NCBI RefSeq assembly: GCF_900537085.1
Contig: NZ_UNRE01000004.1
Span: 1-64,000, forward strand
Source: Agarivorans sp. Alg241-V36
Lineage (GTDB): Bacteria > Pseudomonadota > Gammaproteobacteria > Enterobacterales > Celerinatantimonadaceae
Reading direction: 5' to 3'
DNA: 64,000 nucleotides
This document shows, in pieces, positions 49,645-58,626 of this stretch (position 1 is its first letter; each line of letters starts with the position of its first letter). Under the pieces are notes generated by a model. It was not told where the DNA came from. It saw nothing but the letters and a program-made list of their open reading frames with translations, and made no database searches. The position numbers were made by a program, and so were the translations under genes.

Positions 49645-52600
49645 ATGAAGGACCAGCATGTATTTAAAGCGCGTAGAAACTATAACCGCTGGGTAGCCAA
49701 CCAAACTTTAGAAGATTATGCCCTAAGGTTTACCTCTAAAAATGCTCGTAAGTGGTCGGTTGCACGCGTCTCCAATACCGCCTTGGGCGCAATATCTTTT
49801 TTAGCCCTAGAAGCCATTGGTGGCGCGCTAATCCTTAACTTTGGTTTTAATAATTCGTTAATTGCCATATTGCTGGTATCGGCAATTATATTTTTCTGCG
49901 GGCTGCCAATCTCATACTACGCTGCACGCTATGGCGTCGACATAGACTTGCTCACGCGCGGCGCGGGCTTTGGCTACATTGGCTCTACCATTACCTCGCT
50001 CATTTACGCCTCGTTTACCTTTATCTTTTTTGCCATTGAGGCGGCCATTATGGCCTCGGCTTTGGAGCTGTTATTTAATATTCCCTTAAGCATTGGCTAC
50101 TTAATTAGCGCAGTTGTAGTGATCCCCTTAGTAACCCACGGCATCACCTTCATCAGCCGTTTTCAACTGTGGAGCCAACCAATATGGCTGGTACTGCAGG
50201 TGGCGCCGCTAATTTTTATTTTGTGGCATGAGTCCAGCGCCATTAACAACTGGTTACAGTTTGAAGGCAAGCAAGAGAGCGGCAGTTCGGGGGAATTTAA
50301 CCTGCATTTATTTGGTGCAGCATCGGGGATCTTATTCTCGTTAATGGCGCAAATTGGTGAGCAAGTAGACTTCTTGCGTTTTATGCCCGAAGCCAAGAAA
50401 AAACATCGTGCCTGTTGGTGGGTAGCGCTGTTATCGGCAGGCCCCGGATGGATTATTGTTGGTGCACTTAAAATCCTCTTAGGATCGTTTTTAGTGGTAC
50501 TAGCCATTAATGCCGGAGTGGCCGAGGATGTGGCCGGAGATCCTATTCAAATGTACCAGGTGGCCTTTTCCTACATGGCCCAATCTCCTCTGCTTGCGCT
50601 CTCCTTGGCGGGTATTTTTGTTTTGGTTTGTCAGCTTAAAATTAACGTAACGAACGCCTATGCCGGCTCTATCGCCTGGTCAAACTTCTTCTCTCGCTTA
50701 ACCCATAGCCACCCAGGTCGCGTAGTGTGGCTGGTATTTAACGTGATTATTGCCCTGCTGATTATGGAGCTAGGCATCTATGCCGCGTTAGAAGACATCC
50801 TCGGCATTTACTCGAATGTGGCGGTTGCTTGGGTTGGCGCATTGGTGGCGGACTTAGTCATCAACAAACCCTTGGGTTATAGCCCCAAGCACATTGAATT
50901 TAAACGTGCTCACCTCTACGACATCAACCCTGTTGGGGTTGGCTCAATGGTGATAGCCTCTGTTTTGAGTATTTATTGTTATACCGGAAATGCTGGTGAC
51001 ACCGCCCAAGCACTGGCGCCTTATATTGGCTTAAGCACGGCTTTTGTATGCTCTCCCATCATCGCCATTTTAACCAAAGGCCGCTACTACTTAGCGAGAG
51101 AGCCCGATCTACCGCAGGCCCACCAAGGGGAATGCACGGTTTGCCAAAATCATTTTGAAATAGAAGACCTTGCCAGCTGCCCAGCCTATGGCGGCGCAAT
51201 ATGCTCGCTATGTTGCACCCTAGATGCACGCTGCCATGATCAATGTAAAGAAAACGCCCGCTTTGGTCAGCAACTAAGTCAATTTGTTAGCCTGGTGCTT
51301 CCTAAAGCAGTGTCATCCTTAATGAATACTCGCCTGCTGAATTTCTCTGGCTTAATGGCGCTCATTGCCTTGCTGATTGCCAGCTTGTTTTACTTAGTCT
51401 ATTCGCGGATCCCAGTAACCGAATTTGCCACTAAAGTGGCAGTGTCGGCAACGCTTAGCCACGTATTTTTCTTATTGATGATTATTGTTGGCGTGCTGGT
51501 TTGGCTATTTGTTTTAGCCAACGACAGCCGCCAATTTGCATTAGATGAATCGCAGCGCCAAACCGAGTTACTTAGCCGCGAGATATCTGCCCACGAGGTT
51601 ACCGACCAAGCCTTGCAGCAGGCCAAAGAAACGGCCGAATCAGCCAACCAAGCTAAAAGCCGCTACCTCACTGGCATTAGTCATGAGCTTCGCACCCCGC
51701 TTAACTCGGTGCTGGGTTACGCACAGCTCTTAGAAAAATCGCCAAGTTTAGCACCCGAGCATAGCGCCAAAGTCTCGCTTATCAAACGCAGCGGCGAACA
51801 CCTCGCCGACATAATTGAAGGCCTATTAGATATCTCGCGCATCGAGGCAGGCCGCATCGAATTACAACGTGACGAAGTGGCCATTGGTGAATTGCTGGAT
51901 GACTTGGTAGATATGTTCAGCCTTCAAGCCAAAAGCAAAGGCATTTCCTTCGTTTACAATCCCAGCCCTTACCTGCCCAACTGGGTAACCGCAGATGAAA
52001 CTCAACTACGGCAAATACTCATCAACCTGTTGTCCAACGCAGTTAAGTTTACCCAACAAGGTTCAGTAACCTTAGACGTTTATTACCGTAATCAAGTCGC
52101 AGAATTCACCATTACCGACAGCGGCGTAGGCATTAGCGAACAAGATATCGAGCGAATATTCAAACCCTTTGAGCGAGTAGAGAAAAGGGACATACCCAGC
52201 TCTCCTGGCACCGGCCTAGGCTTAACCATTACTCAGTTGCTTACCGACATAATGGGTGGAAACATTAGTGTAAGCAGCGAGATTGGCAAAGGTAGCAGCT
52301 TTAAACTGAGCATAATGCTAGCTAGCTTAAACAAAGAGCAGCAGCCGAAATCTGTGCAAGCGCCAGTAAACTCAATCAAAGGCCCTAGCAAAACCGTAAT
52401 GGTGGTAGACGATGACCCTAATCACCGTAACTTAGTATCAGAAATACTCTCGCCGCTGGGCTTTGTGGTTCATGAAGCCAACGATGCTTTGTGTTGTTTA
52501 AGCAATACCTACTTAAGTGCCATTGACCTGTTTTTGCTCGACATATCCATGCCCGATATGAATGGCTGGCAACTACTTAAAAAACTTCGTAGCAATGGCA

Positions 52601-53022
52601 TTAGTGTACCGATCATCATGGTGTCGGCCGATGCCACAGAAGCGCCTTATTTCAATGCCGCTGAAGAAATTCACGAGCCAGCATTGCACAACGACTACCT
52701 GGCTAAGCCAATGCGCGATAACGCGCTACTGGAAAAAGTTGCCAAAGCCTTAGCCATAGATTGGAACTACCAAAACACCCATACGCAAAGCGCCTCGCCC
52801 GAGTTGCAAGCGCCAAACATTCAACTAAACCAAAGCCAGCGCGAACAGCTGCAAGAAATAGCCGAAATGGCACAACTTGGCTTTGTACAAGGGATTGATA
52901 GGCTAATAAAAAACCTAGAGAAAGACAGCGCGTTACACACCATTACTCGCGCCCTAAGAAAGGAATTAGAACAGTATCAATTTGCCAGCATTACCGCTTA
53001 TTGTGAAAAGGTCGTAATCTAA
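49645..53022 (+). CDS. hybrid sensor histidine kinase with NCS1 permease-like sensor
   Basis: A 1125-aa inner-membrane hybrid kinase. Residues ~10-475 form an NCS1 nucleobase/hydantoin permease-like module (R-V-S-N-T-A, F-F-C-G-L-P-I-S-Y-Y-A-A-R-Y-G), with ~12 membrane helices. A Cys-rich segment (C497-V-x-C, later C-S-L-C-C and C-H-D-Q-C) looks like a metal or redox site. Two more membrane helices, a coiled coil, HisKA (phospho-site H680 in HELRTPLN), HATPase_c (N-box LINLLSNAVKF) and REC (D922-D924, phospho-Asp D966) follow. The last ~65 residues are helical with no HPt-type His. It is divergent from urtA, and its stop overlaps the next start (TAATG). It may sense nucleobases, hydantoins or amides and control urt-fmd; this is inference. 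Confidence 0.9.
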   Translation: MKDQHVFKARRNYNRWVANQTLEDYALRFTSKNARKWSVARVSNTALGAISFLALEAIGGALILNFGFNNSLIAILLVSAIIFFCGLPISYYAARYGVDIDLLTRGAGFGYIGSTITSLIYASFTFIFFAIEAAIMASALELLFNIPLSIGYLISAVVVIPLVTHGITFISRFQLWSQPIWLVLQVAPLIFILWHESSAINNWLQFEGKQESGSSGEFNLHLFGAASGILFSLMAQIGEQVDFLRFMPEAKKKHRACWWVALLSAGPGWIIVGALKILLGSFLVVLAINAGVAEDVAGDPIQMYQVAFSYMAQSPLLALSLAGIFVLVCQLKINVTNAYAGSIAWSNFFSRLTHSHPGRVVWLVFNVIIALLIMELGIYAALEDILGIYSNVAVAWVGALVADLVINKPLGYSPKHIEFKRAHLYDINPVGVGSMVIASVLSIYCYTGNAGDTAQALAPYIGLSTAFVCSPIIAILTKGRYYLAREPDLPQAHQGECTVCQNHFEIEDLASCPAYGGAICSLCCTLDARCHDQCKENARFGQQLSQFVSLVLPKAVSSLMNTRLLNFSGLMALIALLIASLFYLVYSRIPVTEFATKVAVSATLSHVFFLLMIIVGVLVWLFVLANDSRQFALDESQRQTELLSREISAHEVTDQALQQAKETAESANQAKSRYLTGISHELRTPLNSVLGYAQLLEKSPSLAPEHSAKVSLIKRSGEHLADIIEGLLDISRIEAGRIELQRDEVAIGELLDDLVDMFSLQAKSKGISFVYNPSPYLPNWVTADETQLRQILINLLSNAVKFTQQGSVTLDVYYRNQVAEFTITDSGVGISEQDIERIFKPFERVEKRDIPSSPGTGLGLTITQLLTDIMGGNISVSSEIGKGSSFKLSIMLASLNKEQQPKSVQAPVNSIKGPSKTVMVVDDDPNHRNLVSEILSPLGFVVHEANDALCCLSNTYLSAIDLFLLDISMPDMNGWQLLKKLRSNGISVPIIMVSADATEAPYFNAAEEIHEPALHNDYLAKPMRDNALLEKVAKALAIDWNYQNTHTQSASPELQAPNIQLNQSQREQLQEIAEMAQLGFVQGIDRLIKNLEKDSALHTITRALRKELEQYQFASITAYCEKVVI

Positions 53023-53930
53023 TGAACGCCACAAACTCAAAGGGACTAATCCTCGTTGTTGACGATGCTACCGAATCGGTGGCGATGCTTAACACCGCTT
53101 TAATTGAACAAGGCTACACCGTATTAATTGCCATGGATGGGCAACAAGCACTCAACATTAGCCAACGCATTACTCCAGACTTAGTACTCATGGACGCATT
53201 AATGCCGAATATGGACGGTTTTGAAGCCTGCCAGCAACTAAAACAAAATACTCAACTCAGCGATATTCCAGTAATTTTCATGACTGGATTAAGCAGCAGT
53301 GAGTCGGTGGTTAAGGGCCTAGAATCTGGCGGAGTAGACTACATCAACAAACCAATAAAACTTGATGAACTATTTGCCCGCATAAAAGTACATATTAGCA
53401 ATGCTCGCCTCACCCGCAGTGCCCATGGTGCCCTAGATGAAATAGGCCAAGCTAGCTTTACCGCCAATAGCCGAGGCGAAATGATTTGGGTAAGCGCCAA
53501 AGCAAGCGAAACACTGGCATCGCAGGAGGATTTACCTGCCACAGCAGCCGAGGTGATTAGCCCTCAACTTAAGCAGTGGTTAGCCTATACCCCAGCTAAA
53601 CACAGTATGCTATCGCTTAAAAACCTCAATACTGCACTGCAGCTGCGTTATTTGGGTCAGTCATCACCAGGGGAACACCTGCTGCGCCTAGTAAATAACG
53701 ACGACTAAAGCCAGCGCGAGTCTTTGCGCCAGCGCTTCAGCTTAACCGAGCGAGAATCAGAAGTGGTGCTGTGGCTAGCACGGGGGAAAACCAATCGAGA
53801 AATCGCGCAAATTTTAGACATGAGTCCACGAACCGTAAACAAACACCTTGAGGCGGTATTTCACAAACTTGCAGTAGAAAACCGAACCAGCGCAACGGCG
53901 GTTTGCTTAGCTCACTTAAACGACAGCTAG
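53022..53930 (+). pseudogene. LuxR-family response regulator gene interrupted by an in-frame stop
   Basis: Codons 1-228 encode a REC domain (D14-D15, phospho-Asp D58 in LMDALMPNMDG, K in NKPIKL) plus a linker. A TAA at 53706-53708 stops the frame. The same frame continues without frameshift into a complete LuxR/GerE helix-turn-helix: LTERESEVVLWLARGKTNREIAQILDMSPRTVNKHLEAVFHKL. The full product would be ~302 aa. TAA lies in a hydrophilic linker where CAA (Gln) would fit. Alternatives are a free REC protein plus an internal TTG-started DNA-binding domain (53724), or readthrough. It is coupled to the upstream kinase by TAATG. Similar kinase-regulator pairs are known, and the ligand here is unknown. 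Confidence 0.8.
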
Positions 53931-54097
53931 CTTAAAGCTCGCGGCTACTAAAGCGGTTTAGCTCGCCTTAACTTAGGTGCCGCCCAATTGCTTTGCTGTA
54001 AACAAATGCAGACTACACACAGCAACTCGCTAGCAGCTAAATAGCGTTTTTGTGCACTTAAATTTTAAAAATCTCCCTGCCCGCACTACGCTTATTA

Positions 54098-54360
54098 GGG
54101 TCTGTTGAACTTTCGCGGTTAAATTTTGTTCGAGATAAAATCGTTTTAGGCGCGGCAAGGTGTGTGCTGCTTAGTTATTCTAAGCAAATACTCCTTAACA
54201 AAGCATAAAGCGATTTTAGCCGAACCCTTCGGGCAGTGTTTGTGGCTCATTTCTACTGCGTTATCGGCTTCTCATGTAGCTTAGCTACACATCAAAGCGT
54301 TTGGCTGAATAAATAAGCCACAAACTGCTGCAAAAATCAGCTCGAAAGATCCACAGACCC
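54098..54360. mobile_element. MITE-like element, 263 bp, flanked by TA
   Basis: Terminal inverted repeats of ~22 bp: the left end starts GGGTCTGTTGAACTTTCGCG and the right-end complement starts GGGTCTGTGGATCTTTCGAG (about 3 mismatches). Both ends are flanked by TA (54096-54097 and 54361-54362), the target duplication of IS630/Tc1-mariner elements. An inner pair GTTTGTGGCT (~54238) / AGCCACAAAC (~54315) makes a hairpin. No transposase is encoded. It ends ~20 bp before the PP-loop gene pair and so occupies its promoter position. Repeats with a similar end sequence may occur in other marine gammaproteobacteria (recollection, unchecked). Confidence 0.75.
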
Positions 54361-54379
54361 TAGTCAGCAAGGAGGCTTT

Positions 54380-55519
54380 ATGAAGATTTCCCAAATCCGC
54401 ATTGAGCAGCACCCCGACCACGCCATTCTTCGGGCCGATTGCGCTGGCTTCGACTTATGGTATAAATTCCCCGCCCCGCTACAGCCTCGTTTAAGTGCCG
54501 ACCCATTTATTGCCGCTTGCCTGCTGATTTGCATGGCAAAAAACCAAAACTTAGAAATAGAAGCTAGCGCCAACTACTCCCCCATCTTGCTAAACAACCT
54601 CGAACAGCTACAAAACATTTTTGCTTATTGGCAAGACTACCTTGGCCACACCATGCACCATATTAAGATAATGGGCGGAACCGCCAAGGAAGAGCCTTTT
54701 CCCTGCAACGATAAGGTGTCGTTTTTCTCCGGAGGCGTCGACGGTTACCACACCTACCAACAAAACCAGCAAGACATTGATTACCTGCTGTTTGCCAAAG
54801 GCATTGATATGCAACTGTCGAGTGATACCCTCTATCAGCACGCCTTTAACAGCAACAAAGACTACTTACTCAGTAAACATAAAACCCTATATCCCATAGA
54901 AACCAACGTGAGATTTCTTGGTTACCATAACCAACTTAAATGGGGAGTGTGTTTTGGCGGGGGCCTATCTAGCATCGCCTTAGCATTGGGGGTTAAAAAG
55001 TGTTACATCGCAGCCGGCCTAACCTATCAAAACAACATCCCAGAAGGTTCCAACTACATTACCGACCATTTGTGGAGTAATCATCAAACCCAAATTGTCC
55101 ATCACGGTGCCAATGTAAAACGTATCGACAAACTAAAAGAACTCACCAATGATCCTGAGTTCTTAGCCATTCTAAGGGTTTGCTGGCACGACCATGGCTA
55201 CAACTGCGGCGAATGCGAGAAATGTTTGCGCACCATGAGCAGCCTGCGTTTATTGGGTATAGAAACCGATACCTTCCCTACGCTGAGTGACCACTTAGTT
55301 AAACATAAACTGCGAGATCTAAAGCTGTACAACATTCACGATGTGCAGTTTCTTGAAGAGAACCTCGACTTAGCCATCGCAGTAAATGACAGTGTGATGA
55401 TAGAAGCCCTGCAGCACATCAAACATAATTTTGAACTGCGCGCCTTAATCAAACAAGCCGATGAACTTATCTTGCATGGTTATGCTCACAAACTAAAACA
55501 GCTGATTGCGCGGCACTAA
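54380..55519 (+). CDS. QueC-like PP-loop protein A (function unknown)
   Basis: I do not recognise a named family. The 379-aa product has an N-terminal domain (~1-105), then a PP-loop-like motif F-F-S117-G-G-V-D-G122. A Zn site follows, C268-x7-C276-G-E-C279-E-K-C282-L-R-T. Both motifs resemble QueC (7-cyano-7-deazaguanine synthase) and other adenine-nucleotide alpha-hydrolases. The last S of SGGxDS is Gly here, and the protein is longer than QueC (231 aa). GGAGG lies 6 nt before the ATG. The stop overlaps the next start (TAATG). The two proteins are paralogues with nearly the same motif spacing. Asparagine-synthase-like or nucleotide-modifying roles cannot be separated by eye. Confidence 0.65.
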   Translation: MKISQIRIEQHPDHAILRADCAGFDLWYKFPAPLQPRLSADPFIAACLLICMAKNQNLEIEASANYSPILLNNLEQLQNIFAYWQDYLGHTMHHIKIMGGTAKEEPFPCNDKVSFFSGGVDGYHTYQQNQQDIDYLLFAKGIDMQLSSDTLYQHAFNSNKDYLLSKHKTLYPIETNVRFLGYHNQLKWGVCFGGGLSSIALALGVKKCYIAAGLTYQNNIPEGSNYITDHLWSNHQTQIVHHGANVKRIDKLKELTNDPEFLAILRVCWHDHGYNCGECEKCLRTMSSLRLLGIETDTFPTLSDHLVKHKLRDLKLYNIHDVQFLEENLDLAIAVNDSVMIEALQHIKHNFELRALIKQADELILHGYAHKLKQLIARH

Positions 55520-56766
55520 TGAAAATTCAGCAACTTAGCTTAGAGAAAACCGAAAAATACCACAAACTATCGGCCATGCTGGGCCCCTTCCCCTTATGGT
55601 TTAAAACCAGCAGCGATTGCCTAATTGCCTGTAACGATGCCAGTCCATTTTTATGCTCCGCGCTGATTCCTGCGATGTTTATGGGCGAAGATATCGAAAT
55701 TGATCGCCAATACTATGTATCGGCCAGTTTGTTAGCAAAACTGCCAGAGATCCAAACCATGATGCACGCTTGGAACCCCATCTTTAAGCCCATTAAAGTT
55801 ACCGCCAATACCCAAGTATTTAAGCCCTCTGCTAGCCAACTGGGTGACAGCGCTTTTTTCTCTGGCGGGGTAGATGGCACCTACAACCTTATTAAGCATC
55901 AAGAGCAGCTCGACAACTTAGTTCTCATTAATGGCTTCGACTTCTCAATGCCCCAGCACTCCTGGCAACAGCTGGTTGCCCGCTGCCAAAAAACCGCCAA
56001 GCTGTTTAACAAAAAGCTCATTTGCGTAGAGAGTAATTTAAAAGAATTTACTGGTTGGACAGGCCTAGCCCGCTTCGCCAACTTTGGCGCGTCCTTAGCC
56101 AGTGTTAGCTTACTGCTCAACCCCAGCAGCATGACCATAAGTGGCGCAGTAACCTTTGATGCAATTAATCCCTCTAACAGCCACCCCTTGTTAGACCCTT
56201 TGTGGTCGAGCGAATCGTGCAGAATTTTGCACCTTGGTTTAGAAGCCGACCGAGCCGCCAAAATAGCCTTAATAAAACACTACCCAGAAGCCTTAGATAA
56301 CCTTTGGGTATGCTGGGAAGACCCAAGCAGCAATTGCGGACGCTGCTCCAAATGCCACCGCACTTTTATGGCTTTGCAGCTTAATAACATTTCCCACTTT
56401 CAGTTCTCCCAAGAAGTAGAGTTTTCCGCACTAAGCAAACTCAGCCCTAAAAGTGACGAAGACTTATCCTTTTACGAATACCTCTACCAGCTAGCCATTA
56501 AGCAACATAATCGCCAGCTAAACCGAGTACTGCGCAAAATCATCTGGCGTTATCGCGCCAAAGCCTTTCTGCGCGAAACCGACCGCTTACTGCTTCACTC
56601 GCTATGGAGCAAATGGCGACGCAAAACGGTGGCTCAGCACCAGCTGGCCGATGTTAGCGTATTTCCTAAATACAGTGACGCTATCCAACTAAAGTTACTG
56701 CAGCAAAGGCTTAAGCAGCATCCAAAGTTTATATCTAGCGCCAACATCGGCAGTATTTACGATTAA
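55519..56766 (+). CDS. QueC-like PP-loop protein B (paralogue of the preceding gene)
   Basis: Also unassigned. The 415-aa product repeats the layout of protein A: an N-terminal domain, F-F-S115-G-G-V-D-G120, and a Zn-like motif C265-x7-C273-G-R-C276-S-K-C279-H-R-T. The motif spacing is 150 residues, against 151 in protein A. A ~65-residue basic C-terminal tail (W-R-Y-R-A-K-A-F-L-R, W-S-K-W-R-R-K) is extra. Translation is coupled to protein A by a TAATG overlap, so the two are probably made in a fixed ratio and may form a heterodimer (inference). No queuosine pathway gene (queD, queE, queF) is adjacent. It is convergent with the SRPBCC gene, 2 bp apart. Confidence 0.65.
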   Translation: MKIQQLSLEKTEKYHKLSAMLGPFPLWFKTSSDCLIACNDASPFLCSALIPAMFMGEDIEIDRQYYVSASLLAKLPEIQTMMHAWNPIFKPIKVTANTQVFKPSASQLGDSAFFSGGVDGTYNLIKHQEQLDNLVLINGFDFSMPQHSWQQLVARCQKTAKLFNKKLICVESNLKEFTGWTGLARFANFGASLASVSLLLNPSSMTISGAVTFDAINPSNSHPLLDPLWSSESCRILHLGLEADRAAKIALIKHYPEALDNLWVCWEDPSSNCGRCSKCHRTFMALQLNNISHFQFSQEVEFSALSKLSPKSDEDLSFYEYLYQLAIKQHNRQLNRVLRKIIWRYRAKAFLRETDRLLLHSLWSKWRRKTVAQHQLADVSVFPKYSDAIQLKLLQQRLKQHPKFISSANIGSIYD

Positions 56767-56768
56767 GC

Positions 56769-57254
56769 TCATGCGGCATTGGCCGCACTAAACGACAAAC
56801 CTTCGACTCGAGTTTTTATCGCCGAGGCTGTTTGCGGTAACGAGCCCTTAAGCTTTTTACGCATCACCAAGGCGTGTAGCAAACGGCCAAACAAGCCAAA
56901 ACGAAGATCGTAGCTCAATACAATATTTACTCGGCTATTCTCCCCTACTTTTTCAATCCACCAGCTGCTATGGCCATGATTTAAAGGGCCAAGCGGAGAA
57001 ACGTTATACACAAACCCTTGCCCTTCCGACCACTGGGTAATGTACTCATCTATTTCGCCAAAACCTTGCAAGGCGCAATGTCTGCCTGCTCCCACGCCTA
57101 AGTCGGCGCGACCAATTGGGTGAGAGGCGGTTACACCGGGTGCCCACGCCACATTGGTAAAATCCCCTATCACCGCCCAAACCTGCTCAACTGGTGCGTT
57201 TATATCTACCGACGTTTCAACTTTGTATTTGCCTTTAAGATAAATGTTAATCAT
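56769..57254 (-). CDS. SRPBCC (START/polyketide cyclase-like) family protein
   Basis: A 161-aa protein with the SRPBCC pattern: K-V-E-T-S-V-D-I-N-A-P-V-E-Q-V-W-A-V-I-G-D-F at the start, then W-A-P-G-V, a central beta-sheet and a long C-terminal helix. The family binds hydrophobic ligands in a deep pocket. No specific ligand or reaction can be assigned. It is divergent from a LysR-type gene, which probably controls it. Confidence 0.75.
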   Translation of the reverse strand: MINIYLKGKYKVETSVDINAPVEQVWAVIGDFTNVAWAPGVTASHPIGRADLGVGAGRHCALQGFGEIDEYITQWSEGQGFVYNVSPLGPLNHGHSSWWIEKVGENSRVNIVLSYDLRFGLFGRLLHALVMRKKLKGSLPQTASAIKTRVEGLSFSAANAA

Positions 57255-57320
57255 CCCTTTCTCCTTAAATAGTTGGCACTAACACAAAAAATAGATTGCT
57301 CATTTATGCTAGCCCGCGTA

Positions 57321-57332
57321 ACCAAGCTTGGT
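57321..57332. promoter_or_regulatory. palindrome between SRPBCC gene and LysR gene
   Basis: ACCAAGCTTGGT is a perfect 12-bp palindrome in the 174-bp divergent region. It could be a LysR operator, which typically lies in such a gap. It lies 67 bp upstream of the SRPBCC start and 97 bp upstream of the LysR start. Confidence 0.4.
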
Positions 57333-57428
57333 AAGAAGCAATAAATCCAACTATTGGTGCAAAAATTATCCACCTCATAAACACCAAGGTCAGCTAGGCT
57401 TAAGGTTTGCAAATTATTAGAAAACAGC

Positions 57429-58328
57429 ATGAACTGGGATGATTTAAAGTACTTCTTGGCGGTATGCCGCAACGGCTCAATTAGAGCCGCAGCCACCGAG
57501 CTACAGGTTAACCACGCTACGGTGTCGCGCCGTATCAACAGCTTTGAGGCCTCTTTAGGCCGGCGACTATTTGAGCGAAGCCCCCAAGGTTACCAATGCA
57601 CTGCCATGGGAGATGAAATTTTTGCAGAGGCCGAAAAACTCGAACAAAGCCTAAAAGCGGTAGAGCGCAGAGTAGCGGGCAACGATGCCAGCATGGTAGG
57701 CGAAATAAGAGTCACCAGCCATCAAATTATTGCCGAGCATTTGTTAATGCCAGCAATAGCCGAGTTTTGCCAGCTCTATCCCGACATTCATATCGAAATT
57801 ATTGATTCTTTCAAACTGCTTAGCATTAGCAATCGCGAAGCCGACGTAGCCTTTAGGCTGTGCGACTCACCACCAGAACACTTAATTGGCCGCAAGCTCG
57901 CCACCATTCACCGCGCCTGTTATATCGCGGCCAACAAGCAAGCTAAACTTGCAGACCCTACATGGCTAGCCCAGCAAAACTGGTTAGGTTGGTCCGACAA
58001 ACAACAACGACCAATAGGAAAAATTGCCAAAAGCTACCCCAAATTAGTATCTCGCCACAAACTGCTTAGCCCCAGTTTGCAAGTAGCAGCCTGCAAACAA
58101 GGAATGGGCGTGGCCATATTGGGCTGCTTTATTGGCGATACCAGCAAAGACTTAGTGCGTATACCGCCCTATTTGTCGGTGCCCAAATATGACCTTTGGG
58201 TACTCAGCCACCCAGACCTACAGCAAAACAAAAAAGTGTTAACCTTTGTACGCTTTATGACCCAAAAGATCCTCGCCCAACGCGAGCTAATCGAAGGAAA
58301 GCAATTTACAACACCAAGCAGCGATTAA
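57429..58328 (+). CDS. LysR-family transcriptional regulator
   Basis: A 299-aa LysR protein with a winged-helix N-terminus (M-N-W-D-D-L-K-Y-F-L-A-V, N-H-A-T-V-S-R-R-I-N) and substrate-binding domain. It is divergent from the SRPBCC gene and probably controls it, as is common for LysR pairs. The N-terminus resembles YafC/DsdC-neighbour type LysR proteins, but no target-specific feature is visible. The 217-bp gap after it (58329-58545) holds no gene I can support. Confidence 0.85.
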   Translation: MNWDDLKYFLAVCRNGSIRAAATELQVNHATVSRRINSFEASLGRRLFERSPQGYQCTAMGDEIFAEAEKLEQSLKAVERRVAGNDASMVGEIRVTSHQIIAEHLLMPAIAEFCQLYPDIHIEIIDSFKLLSISNREADVAFRLCDSPPEHLIGRKLATIHRACYIAANKQAKLADPTWLAQQNWLGWSDKQQRPIGKIAKSYPKLVSRHKLLSPSLQVAACKQGMGVAILGCFIGDTSKDLVRIPPYLSVPKYDLWVLSHPDLQQNKKVLTFVRFMTQKILAQRELIEGKQFTTPSSD

Positions 58329-58626
58329 GCACTGTTACTAACTTGGCATTGCCTAGGCACAACGCACAGCCACCAACTACCCGCACATTTTGTCTTCCTT
58401 AAGATCGCAAAACACTGTAGCTAACTACAGATTGCGTTTCCTTGCTTCCACAATTACTTTCCTTATGGCTAGCTGATGTTTTTGTTACTTTTAGAGCTAG
58501 GTGGCTGATGTAGCTTAGGAAAGGTGGTAATCTGGTTTTTGTCATATGAATAAAAAGAGGGGATGCTCCTTGTTTCAACAAGGAAGTTTTCTCTTAATGA
58601 GCTGTTATCCGCTAGAAGGAGGTTTA

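Noticed and set aside
8161-53930. Stop-codon reassignment (TAA/TAG as Gln) to explain the interrupted genes
   Set aside because: TAA and TAG end many intact housekeeping genes here at the expected family length, so the standard code applies.
57251-57538. 95-codon minus-strand frame overlapping the LysR start and its promoter
   Set aside because: It covers the divergent regulatory region and the LysR helix-turn-helix; the LysR frame is clearly real.
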